A DNA stretch of 64,000 nucleotides. Origin: Chryseobacterium sp. FP211-J200 (GTDB taxonomy: Bacteria; Bacteroidota; Bacteroidia; Flavobacteriales; Weeksellaceae). The stretch lies in contig NZ_LSHB01000021.1 in assembly GCF_001643375.1 (NCBI RefSeq), positions 1 through 64,000 on the forward strand. Direction: 5' to 3'. Both the position numbers and the translations under genes were made by a program. Below, one piece after another: positions 36,046-43,835 of the stretch. Below the pieces are notes generated by a model. It had not been told where the DNA came from. It saw only the letters and a list, made by a program, of their open reading frames with translations, and did no database searches. How positions within the stretch are numbered: the stretch's first letter is position 1; each line of letters opens with the position of its first letter.

Positions 36046-36885
36046 TCATCTGTTTTGTTTGTTTTCTTTTCTTCTCCTGAAAGCTTTCTCGATCTCCACA
36101 ACAAAGAATACGAGAACGGATAAGACCGCAACTACTATAAATTCGTTAACTGTTAAGGCTTCAGTATGAAAAATTTGCTGTAAAAAAGGAACATAGGTGA
36201 TAACGATCTGGAGGATCAAAACGAGAAATACCGCAGCAATCAGCGGTTTGTTTGAAAACATACCAACTCCGATAAAAAAATTATTTTCAGTCCTTATAGC
36301 CAACAAATGTCCCATCTGACTTAGACATAAAACGTTCAGAACTATGGTTTGCCAATGTAAATCATACCTAATAGCCCAGAACTGTGCTGCCAGTGCAATA
36401 GTTGCCATAACTATTCCTACCCAGACCATATGCCAGCCTCTTCCATTAGCAAAGACATTTTGTTGTGGAGGGCGGGGCGGCCGTTTCATTATGTTCTTTT
36501 CTGCCTTCTCGTATGATAATGAAATAGCAGGCAGGCCATCAGAGATAAGGTTTATCCATAATATATGGATAGGTAATAATGCGATGGGCAGCCCCAGTAG
36601 TGGTCCCAGAAGCAAAACCAGTAATTCGCTGGAGTTGGTGGTCATAAGATACTTGATGAATTTGAGAATATTATCGTATACTTTCCTGGCCTCTCTTATG
36701 GCCTTAACAATGGTTAAAAAATTATCATCCAATAAAATCATGTGTGCAGCTTCTTTGGAGACATCCGTACCTGTCATTCCCATGGCTATACCTATATTAG
36801 CTCTTCTTAACGAAGGAGCATCATTTACACCATCACCGGTCATGGCCACGTACTGCCCTTTTTGTTGCAACGCTTTTAAGGCAGT
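36046..36885 (-). pseudogene. C-terminal fragment of a cation-transporting P-type ATPase
   Basis: About 275 codons remain: the hinge motif [20 protein letters not shown], the end of the P domain ([16 protein letters not shown]), and the last six membrane helices with [16 protein letters not shown]. The phosphorylation loop DKTGT, the nucleotide-binding domain and the first helices are missing. A type II (Ca2+-like) ATPase is about 850-900 residues. The 5' end is joined to the truncated SDR gene at about 36885, so it has no start of its own and should be inactive. Confidence 0.85.
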
Positions 36886-37262
36886 GCATGATGTACCAAA
36901 AGATAGTAATGTACCACATTCTTATGATACGATTCTATGAAACCTTCATAAGAACCTTTTTCCAGACCTACCCCATCATTTACTCCAGCGTTATTGACTA
37001 TCCCATCAATTTTTCCATATTTTTTCACGACTTCTTCGATCGCTTTTTTGCATTCGTCGGGCTGGGACAGTTCGGCAGTTACATAGTCGGCCTTTCCTCC
37101 ATTTTCAATAATTTCCTGAATGGCATTTTTGTTATCAATTTCATTTCTGCCAATGATCACCGGCAGTGCTTTTTCTTCAGCCAAGATCTTCGCAATTGCA
37201 TTTCCGATGCCTTTTGTACCGCCACTTACAATGATTATTTTATTGTCGAGATTTAAATTCAT
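36876..37262 (-). pseudogene. Truncated SDR, probably L-fucose dehydrogenase
   Basis: The N-terminal half of an SDR: cofactor motif SGGTKGIGNAIAKILAE, then DGIVNNAGVNDGVGLEKGS. It breaks off after [13 protein letters not shown] before the catalytic Ser and YxxxK site. The sequence then passes into the P-type ATPase fragment. It starts 3 bases after the amidohydrolase in a fucose-type operon, whose first step needs an NAD(P)-dependent sugar dehydrogenase, so fucose dehydrogenase is the likely original function. It is non-functional as seen. Confidence 0.8.
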
Positions 37263-37265
37263 AAT

Positions 37266-38090
37266 TTATAAATTGTAAAATTCTACTGCATTTCCGCAGA
37301 AGAAAAGTTGCTGTTCACTTTTTGTAAATTGGCGAAGATATTTTGAAATCAATTCAATCCAGGTAATATAATTTCCGCCTAATAACATTACAGGCCAATC
37401 ACTTCCAAATACGACACGTCTTATTCCAAATTGTGAAAATATAAGATCCAGAACTTCAAAAATTGATTTTTCATTAATAATATTCCAATTCCCTTGAGTT
37501 AAAAGTCCCGAAACTTTGCAATAAACATTGGGGTTTTGAGCCAATTCTGTAATGTTAAATCTCCAGTCTTTTAACTCATTAGTATTAAGGTCAGGTTTTC
37601 CGCAATGATCTAAAATAAAAGGTTGATCTGGTAGTTTTACCGAAAGTTTGACAGCGTCAGAAAGTTGATCCTGTCGCAGCAAAATATCAAACGTATAGTC
37701 ATATTGACGAAGTGCAGCAATTCCATTGAGTACATTTTTTTGCAACAAAAAACCATTTTTTTCTCCCTCAGCGATATGTCTGAAACCTTTAATGAGTTTT
37801 TCAGAATGATAGTTTTGAAGTGACCTTTCAATATTTTTAGAAGTTAGATCGATCCAACCCACTACACCTCTGATAAAAGTGTTTTCTTTAGCAATATTCA
37901 ATAGAAAAACTGTCTCTTCATCACTCTGGTCAGCCTGAATCGCAATGCAACCATCAATGCTGTTCTCTCCAATGGCCAAGGAATAATCGTTGGGCAAAAA
38001 GTCTTTCCGGATGACCATCATATCTTTCGTGATCCAAGCATCGCGGATCGCATCGAATTTCCAAAAGTGGACGTGAGAATCAATTATCAT
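37266..38090 (-). CDS. Amidohydrolase-2 family lactonase, probable L-fuconolactone hydrolase
   Basis: A 274-residue TIM-barrel amidohydrolase of the L-rhamnono/L-fuconolactonase class. IIDSHVHFWKFD (2-13) gives the first metal histidines, FILDHCGKPD (about 153-162) the next, and RRVVFGSDWPVMLLGG (about 229-244) the catalytic Asp. It opens the lactone made by sugar dehydrogenase. It lies inside the operon between the FAH hydrolase and the truncated SDR. The exact sugar (L-fucose, L-galactose or D-arabinose) cannot be told from sequence. Confidence 0.85.
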   Translation of the reverse strand: MIIDSHVHFWKFDAIRDAWITKDMMVIRKDFLPNDYSLAIGENSIDGCIAIQADQSDEETVFLLNIAKENTFIRGVVGWIDLTSKNIERSLQNYHSEKLIKGFRHIAEGEKNGFLLQKNVLNGIAALRQYDYTFDILLRQDQLSDAVKLSVKLPDQPFILDHCGKPDLNTNELKDWRFNITELAQNPNVYCKVSGLLTQGNWNIINEKSIFEVLDLIFSQFGIRRVVFGSDWPVMLLGGNYITWIELISKYLRQFTKSEQQLFFCGNAVEFYNL

Positions 38091-38153
38091 CTTAAGCAGT
38101 TTATTTCCGAGACAAAATTAATAGCATCTTTTACTTAACACTCAGAATTTCCT

Positions 38154-39005
38154 TTATTCTCCGTACGCTTTTACTTTTTGAACACTGCTCCCCAAACCAT
38201 CAATTCCCAATTCTACCACATCTCCCGGTTTCAGATACCAAGGCTCAGGCTTTTGTCCCAAACCGACACCGGCAGGCGTTCCTGTACTGATCACATCCCC
38301 CGGAAGCAAAGTCATAAACTGACTGATATAACTTATCATAAAAGGAACATCAAAAATCAGATTGGAAGTATTTCCGTCCTGAAGCATTTGTCCATTAACT
38401 TTCAACCATAAACGTAAATTATGGACATCTTCAATTTCTTCAGGTGTCGCGATGAAAGGACCGATTGGCGCAAAGGTATCGCAGCTTTTTCCTTTTACCC
38501 ACTGTCCGTTTCTTTCGAGTTGAAAGGCTCTTTCACTATAATCGTTGTGCAAAACGTATCCTACAACGTGTTCAAGCGCATTTTCCTCAGAAACATAGCT
38601 TGCTTTCTTTCCGATGACAATTCCCAATTCAACTTCCCAGTCGGTTTTTGTACTTGTTTTTGGAATAATTAAATCATCGTTTGGACCTACGATTGCTGTG
38701 GTTGCCTTAAAAAACAGAATAGGTTCTTCAGGAATCGGAGCGTTGGTTTCTGCCGCGTGGTCTTTATAATTCAGTCCGACACAAATGATTTTGGATGGTC
38801 TTGCCAAAGGTGCACCCAATCTCTCATCTGGAGAAACTTCGGGTAGATTCTGAATATCTATTTCAGACCTTAAATTTTCTAAAGCTTCACCAGAGAAAAA
38901 GTTTTCATCATAATCTTTTACCAAGTGGGAAACATCATATCTTTTTTCGTCAATGATGACGCCTGGTTTTTCCTGTCCCGGTTTTCCGAATTTTATTAAT
39001 TTCAT
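38154..39005 (-). CDS. Fumarylacetoacetate-hydrolase family protein, probable 2,4-diketo-3-deoxy-L-fuconate hydrolase
   Basis: A 283-residue FAH-family enzyme. KIICVGLNYKDHAAETNAP (about 71-89), FFKATTAIVGPNDDLIIP (about 97-114), DWEVELGIVIGKKA (about 122-135), NDYSERAFQ (about 153-161), KSCDTFAPIGPFI (about 172-184) and VISTGTPAGVG (about 240-250) give the metal and substrate sites. In the non-phosphorylating fucose route this cleaves diketo-deoxyfuconate to pyruvate and lactate. It is encoded between the dehydrogenase and the lactonase, which agrees. Confidence 0.88.
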   Translation of the reverse strand: MKLIKFGKPGQEKPGVIIDEKRYDVSHLVKDYDENFFSGEALENLRSEIDIQNLPEVSPDERLGAPLARPSKIICVGLNYKDHAAETNAPIPEEPILFFKATTAIVGPNDDLIIPKTSTKTDWEVELGIVIGKKASYVSEENALEHVVGYVLHNDYSERAFQLERNGQWVKGKSCDTFAPIGPFIATPEEIEDVHNLRLWLKVNGQMLQDGNTSNLIFDVPFMISYISQFMTLLPGDVISTGTPAGVGLGQKPEPWYLKPGDVVELGIDGLGSSVQKVKAYGE

Positions 39006-39015
39006 TGTATATTTT

Positions 39016-39780
39016 TTAATTATTTAAAGTTGTAAAACCACCGTCAATAGGGTAATCTACACCTGTTATGAATGAAGCTTCATCACTGCATAAATACAAT
39101 GCTAAAGAGGCTACTTCCTCAGGCTGAGCCATTCTTCCGATTGGTTGGGTTTTGGATAATTTTTCAAACATCTCTTCTATGTTGTCCGGATAATTTTTCT
39201 GTAAAAATCCATCCACAAAAGGCGTATGTACACGTGCCGGAGAAATGGAATTGCAACGGATATTTTCATTAATATAATCTTTGGCAACACTCATGGTCAT
39301 TGCTTTCACCGCACCTTTGGCCGTACTGTAGGCAAAACGGTCAGGGATCCCGACCAATGCGGCAATGGAAGCCATATTGATGATCACACCGCCTCCTGAT
39401 TTTCTAATTTGTGGAATGGCTGCGAACAGACAATTGTAGACTCCTTTAATATTGACATTATAAATTCTGTCGAAATCATCTTCTGAAGTAGTGTCCGCTT
39501 TTCCGATGTGCGCAATGCCTGCGTTATTGACAAGAATATTGATCGCCCCAATTTGTGCAAAAACTTCCAAAACATCTTTTTGTTTGGAAACATCACAAGC
39601 ATACACTGTAGCATTGCCTCCGTACGATCTAATTTTTTCGAGAGTTTGCTGTCCGCTTTGTTCTGTAATTTCGAGAATGTGAACTTCTGCACCATTGGCT
39701 GCGAGCTGAACGGCAATGGCTTGTCCAATCCCGCTTCCTCCGCCGGTTACAACGGCTTTTTTACTTTTTAATGAAAACAT
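39016..39780 (-). CDS. SDR oxidoreductase, probable 2-keto-3-deoxy-L-fuconate dehydrogenase
   Basis: A 254-residue classical SDR: GGGSGIGQAIAVQLA (12-26), NILVNNAGIAHIG (about 80-92), IINMASIAALVG (active Ser) and YSTAKGAVKAM (YxxxK), then the C-terminal ITGVDYPIDGG. It is complete, in contrast to the truncated SDR of the same operon. By analogy to the non-phosphorylating L-fucose pathway it oxidises 2-keto-3-deoxy-fuconate to the diketo acid. It is adjacent to the FAH hydrolase (10 bases) and 26 bases after the dehydratase gene. Confidence 0.88.
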   Translation of the reverse strand: MFSLKSKKAVVTGGGSGIGQAIAVQLAANGAEVHILEITEQSGQQTLEKIRSYGGNATVYACDVSKQKDVLEVFAQIGAINILVNNAGIAHIGKADTTSEDDFDRIYNVNIKGVYNCLFAAIPQIRKSGGGVIINMASIAALVGIPDRFAYSTAKGAVKAMTMSVAKDYINENIRCNSISPARVHTPFVDGFLQKNYPDNIEEMFEKLSKTQPIGRMAQPEEVASLALYLCSDEASFITGVDYPIDGGFTTLNN

Positions 39781-39806
39781 TTTTATTAATTAAAAGATTA
39801 ACTTTT

Positions 39807-41447
39807 TTAAAGACTGACGCCTCTTTTCCAAGGGATAAAATCATCTTGATTCAATGCTACTGCTTTGGGAATGATATTTCCGCTGGCAACGTCGATGCAG
39901 AAATCTAAAATATCTTCCCCCATTTCCTGAATGGTTTTTTCGCCACTTACAACCGCACCTGTATCAATATCGATAATATCTGACATTTTTGTTGCTAAAA
40001 CAGAATTGGTAGCCACTTTGATGACAGGGCAAACCGGATTTCCTGTTGGTGTCCCCAAACCTGTCGTAAAAAGAATCAAAGTTGCTCCGGAAGCTGCCTT
40101 TCCAGTGGTAGCTTCCACATCATTTCCCGGTGTGCAGACAAGGCTTAATCCCGGTTTGGTTGCAGGTTCAGTGTAATCCAAAACATCAACAACTGGTGCT
40201 GAACCTCCTTTTTTCGCGGCGCCTGCAGATTTGATAGCATCTGTGATCAATCCGTCTTTAATATTTCCCGGTGATGGGTTCATATAAAATCCTGAACCTA
40301 CTGCGTGGGCAAGTTCATCATATTCTGTCATCAATCTGATGAATTTTTCAGCGGTTGGTTTATCAACGGCACGATCTATTAATTCCTGTTCGACACCACA
40401 CAATTCAGGGAACTCTGCCAATAAAACTTTAGCTCCCAAAACCGAAAGGATATCAGCAAGATGTCCTACAGCTGGATTGGCAGAAATACCACTGAAAACG
40501 TCACTTCCGCCACATTTTACACCGACACAAAGTTTGCTGATTGGGGCATCTTCACGTTCAATTTTATTAATTTCTAAAAGTCCTTTCAGGGTTTCAAAAA
40601 TGGCATTTTTGATCATTGTTTCCTCACTTACCGCTTTTTGTTGTTCGAAAACAAGCAGAGGTTTATCGAAATCAGGATTTCGATTGTATAAATCCTTTTT
40701 AAAATTGTCGATCTGAAGGTGCTGACAACCTAAACTTAACAAAGTGATCCCAGCGACGTTTGGATGGTCGGCATAAGCTGCCAACAGTTTGCTGAGTGTA
40801 TCAGCATCCTGTCTTGTTCCGCCGCAACCACCTGTATGATTGAGAAATTTGATACCGTCTACATTCTTAAAAACTCGATCTTTTGCAGGAATATTTGACG
40901 GTGAAAAATTTAGATCATCAATACTTTCTCCTTTTGAAATGGCTTCCACCAATTGATGGGTGTAATCTTTGTATTTTGCATCAACCGAATATCCTAAGTT
41001 GTCATAAAGTGATTCTTTGATAATATCAAGATTACGGTTTTCACAAAAAACTGTCGGAATAAAAAGCCAGTAATTGGCCGTTCCCACATCGCCGTTCGAG
41101 CGGTGATAACCTTTAAAGGTCTTGTGTAGAAATCTTGACACATCGGGTTTTGTCCAATGATAGTCAACATCGCGGTAATAGTAAGGTTCAGCAGCGTGTT
41201 TGGTGTTGTCTGTAGTCATTCGGGTTCTCGCTGCGAGATCGTACTGCACTTTACCTACCAAAACGCCATACATAAAGATCGCGTCACCTTGCTTCATATC
41301 ATTAATAAAGAATTTGTGTTTGGCAGGGATGACCTCAAGGGTCGTATAATTGACTCCTTCAAATATAATTTCGGTTTCCGCAGCGATATCCTGCCAAGCG
41401 ACCAGAACATTATCTTTATGGTTTATTTTTAAAATCAAATTGCTCAT
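39807..41447 (-). CDS. UxaA-family (altronate-type) sugar-acid dehydratase
   Basis: A 546-residue altronate/galactarate-type dehydratase with a small N-terminal SAF-like domain (1-95) and the large catalytic domain. Landmarks are FLNHTGGCGGTRQDADTLSK (about 200-219), LLSLGCQHLQ, KLCVGVKCGGSDVFSGISAN with conserved Cys for the iron site, HAVGSGFYMNPSPGN and ATTGKAASGATLILFTTG. UxaA acts on D-altronate; here, inside a fucose-type operon with permease, lactonase and deoxy-fuconate dehydrogenase, L-fuconate dehydration is the likely job. That substrate is inferred from neighbours. Confidence 0.88.
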   Translation of the reverse strand: MSNLILKINHKDNVLVAWQDIAAETEIIFEGVNYTTLEVIPAKHKFFINDMKQGDAIFMYGVLVGKVQYDLAARTRMTTDNTKHAAEPYYYRDVDYHWTKPDVSRFLHKTFKGYHRSNGDVGTANYWLFIPTVFCENRNLDIIKESLYDNLGYSVDAKYKDYTHQLVEAISKGESIDDLNFSPSNIPAKDRVFKNVDGIKFLNHTGGCGGTRQDADTLSKLLAAYADHPNVAGITLLSLGCQHLQIDNFKKDLYNRNPDFDKPLLVFEQQKAVSEETMIKNAIFETLKGLLEINKIEREDAPISKLCVGVKCGGSDVFSGISANPAVGHLADILSVLGAKVLLAEFPELCGVEQELIDRAVDKPTAEKFIRLMTEYDELAHAVGSGFYMNPSPGNIKDGLITDAIKSAGAAKKGGSAPVVDVLDYTEPATKPGLSLVCTPGNDVEATTGKAASGATLILFTTGLGTPTGNPVCPVIKVATNSVLATKMSDIIDIDTGAVVSGEKTIQEMGEDILDFCIDVASGNIIPKAVALNQDDFIPWKRGVSL

Positions 41448-41465
41448 TACTTAGATTTGCATTAA

Positions 41466-42743
41466 TTATAATGATGGCTTTTTATTTCTGGATACAAGTG
41501 AAAATATAAGCACAATGACAAAACATATCAAGGGAACAACATAAGAGAAATGGATATTCCCCGAAATATCTGTGATCTTACTTGCCAATGGTGGTATGAT
41601 CGCACCACCAACAATTGACATTATCAATAAACTGGAGGCAGGTTTCGTATCTGATCCTGCACCTTCTATTCCCAAAGCAAAAATAGTTGGGAACATAATT
41701 GACATGAAAAATGTAAGCGCGACAAGCGAATACAATGTTGAGACCCCTGACCCTGCAATTACCCAGATACTGAGAACAATACTGATAATGCTATAGATCG
41801 TCAATAGTTTTTGTGGCGAAATATATCTCATCAAAAAAGTTCCTGCAAAACGTCCGGTCATAAATAGAAATCCTGCCACACCAGCGTAATATTTTGCTTC
41901 CTGACCTTTCATATTGATGGCATCTTCAGCAAAGACCAAGAGAAAACTGAAGATGTATATTTGGGCACCGATATAAAAAAACTGAGCTAGAACGCCCCAT
42001 CCGACATTTTTCACACCTAAAACCTGTAGGAAATTCTTTGTTGATTTTTCTTTGCTTTCTGTTACTTCCGGTAGTTTTACCAATAAAAATAAAAACATAA
42101 CCAACAGAATGATCAGTCCCAATATGATGTAAGGTCATTTTACAAGCGAAGTTTCGGCCTGAATGTAAGCTAGTTTTGCTGCCTGGTCAAGTGCTGTAAT
42201 TTCTTCCTGTGATTTTGGTTCTTCACCCAGAATAAAAATTCCGCCGATAATAGGGGCAACAGAAGCGGCTAAACCATTAAAAGACTGTGCAAAGTTCAAT
42301 CTTTGTGTTGCTTTTTCAGGCGGCCCCAAGACGGTGATGTAAGGATTTGCTGCTGTTTCCAGAATCGCCAACCCACAAGACAAGACAAAAAGAGCTCCGA
42401 GAAAAAACGGGTAACTAATTGTATTGACAGCCGGAACAAACATAAAACAGCCCGCTGCGAAAAAGAACAGACCAACCAGAATTCCGGTTTTGTAGCCATA
42501 TTTCTGAATGATCAGTCCGGCAGGAATTGCCAGTAAAAAGTAAGCTGCAAAAACAGATGAATCTACGAGCGAAGCTTGAAAATGGTTCAATTGAAAAGCA
42601 CTTCGCAGGTGTTTGATCAGGATAGGGTCCAGATTATGGATGAATCCCCAGAAGAAGAACAAACTCGTGATAAGAATGAGTGGAAAACTGTAATTCCTCT
42701 TTTTCGAAGAAGAAATTGGGTTTTCTGGAGTGGTATTATTCAT
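41466..42743 (-). pseudogene. fucP: FucP-like L-fucose:H+ symporter with an in-frame stop
   Basis: Two open stretches in the same frame (42743-42138 and 42134-41466) are separated only by TGA at 42135-42137. Together they encode about 425 residues of a MFS permease of the FucP class: FFFWGFIHNLDPILIKHL, FAAYFLLAIPAGLIIQKYG, ILETAANPYITVLGPPEKA (the conserved ETAANPY), then PYIILGLIILLVMFLF after the stop. FucP is about 440 residues. The stop falls between helices 6 and 7 (LVK-stop-PYIIL), so a truncated product cannot transport. The start is the Met of MNNTTPENP. It is a fresh nonsense mutation or base error, since the rest is intact. Confidence 0.85.
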
Positions 42744-42806
42744 TGATCTGGTTTGTTTTAAAGATTGTTTCCTCTGAATCAATTTAAAGGTTAATCGATC
42801 GCACAA

Positions 42807-43045
42807 AGTGTTTTTTAAATAAAACTTTTAAGTCTTTAGCCATATTTAAAATTTCCTGCTTTTTAAAATTATATATATTTTCTGAAACATCAGCACAGGA
42901 CAGTACAAGACAGTTTAGATCGAGCACCACAAAATCTCGGTAGAAGTAAGTATTCATAGGAGCAAAAGATATAATAGACAACTTAAAAATCACCATTCTG
43001 ATCTTTAATAAGGTATATCGATCTCTGAACTTTGTCAACAAATAG
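42807..43045. other. Region upstream of the fucose operon without a recognisable gene
   Basis: A minus-strand frame of 85 codons (43041-42784) overlaps the 5' region of fucP, but its sequence resembles no family and has no ribosome-binding context. I see no exact TAnnTTTG box for the operon here. Confidence 0.35.
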
Positions 43046-43082
43046 TAATAAAAAAACCTTCAAAAACCAATTAGAAGGGTTT
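43046..43082 (-). terminator. Rho-independent terminator on the minus strand
   Basis: On the minus strand ACCCTTC, a 12-base loop region and GAAGGT form a short stem followed by a run of T. It lies downstream of the decayed LamG-like gene and upstream of the fucose operon, so it probably ended the former gene's transcript. Confidence 0.6.
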
Positions 43083-43099
43083 CAGTGAAAAACTAGACC

Positions 43100-43560
43100 T
43101 GATATTTCTTAAGGATAGTAGTTTCCGACACTTTTTTTTAGCCATATCAAGGTTGAAAACTTCTTTTGATGTGCAATTGATTTTTTCTTTAAGGATAACT
43201 TTTCCACTCATATCGCTTGATCAGACAATGCATAATTGAACATTTTAAATTCAGCAAACGTAGCTTTTTACGGCGAAGGAGCAGTATCCGCTTTGAACTC
43301 AAGTTCGCCAATATTCCCAATGACAAGATCACTAGCATCACCAAGTCCAGTAATAGCCGTCTCATCGCCCTTAGAGATGAGAACGCCATCTGTGTAGATC
43401 CTCATTTTATGAGCAACTATATCTCTTATGATGAGAACATTCGCCCATTGATGTGGAAAATATTGCTTGATATTAGAAGTGATCTTTTTTTTAAAGTGGT
43501 CCCACCTAGAGTAAATTTGGTTTTAACCATTTTTATTTATTCCAAAGAGGAAACGATACA
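43100..43560 (-). pseudogene. Decayed LamG/concanavalin-like domain gene
   Basis: Reading the minus strand, one frame gives QWANVLIIRDIVAHKMRIYT, DGVLISKGDETAITGLGD, ASDLVIGNIGELEFKADTAP, a stop, ATFAEFKMFNYALSDQAI and another stop. This is the pattern of a LamG/pentraxin-like jelly roll (W-x-H/N-V, YTDG, IGN, DEF-like strand, ALSD). Upstream (to about 43560) the frame shifts. No intact open frame remains. The original was probably a secreted carbohydrate-binding or surface protein on the same strand as the fucose operon. Confidence 0.65.
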
Positions 43561-43807
43561 TTCCAATTTTATGGACAGTTAAATGCACAAAAATGTCGAA
43601 GACATTAACCTATGAAATCAAAATCGCGCTAATATATTGAAGCTTAAATAGCTAGGCCATTTATACAGTCTCGGTACTGTGAAAATTAAATTTTATTTAA
43701 TCAATCAATAACATCTTGTTTACAATAACCAGTATTTAAAAGGATTTGTTAAGGGTTTGTTCATTTACTGATAAGGTTGCATTAATCAAGAATGGTCTCG
43801 AATCTCA

Positions 43808-43815
43808 TAGTTTTG
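43808..43815 (+). promoter_or_regulatory. -7 box of the TBDR-phytase operon
   Basis: TAGTTTTG matches TAnnTTTG and lies 20 bases before the receptor's ATG. Confidence 0.5.
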
Positions 43816-43835
43816 TTGCTATCTAAAATTTAAAA

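Noticed and set aside
36046-36870. An intact 274-residue P-type ATPase-like gene
   Set aside because: The phosphorylation and nucleotide-binding parts are missing and the upstream sequence belongs to another gene; it is a fragment.
12874-42137. The two in-frame TGA codons (12874 and 42135) as recoded Trp or Sec
   Set aside because: TGA ends many intact genes here (for example thiD), and neither site has a downstream SECIS-like hairpin that I can see; nonsense mutation or base error is simpler.
42784-43041. 85-codon minus-strand frame upstream of the fucose permease
   Set aside because: It overlaps the 5' end of the permease region, has no recognisable family, no ribosome-binding context and atypical composition; probably chance.
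43217-43582. 121-codon plus-strand frame
   Set aside because: It is antisense to a minus-strand frame that reads as LamG strands; the plus-strand protein resembles nothing and is a shadow.
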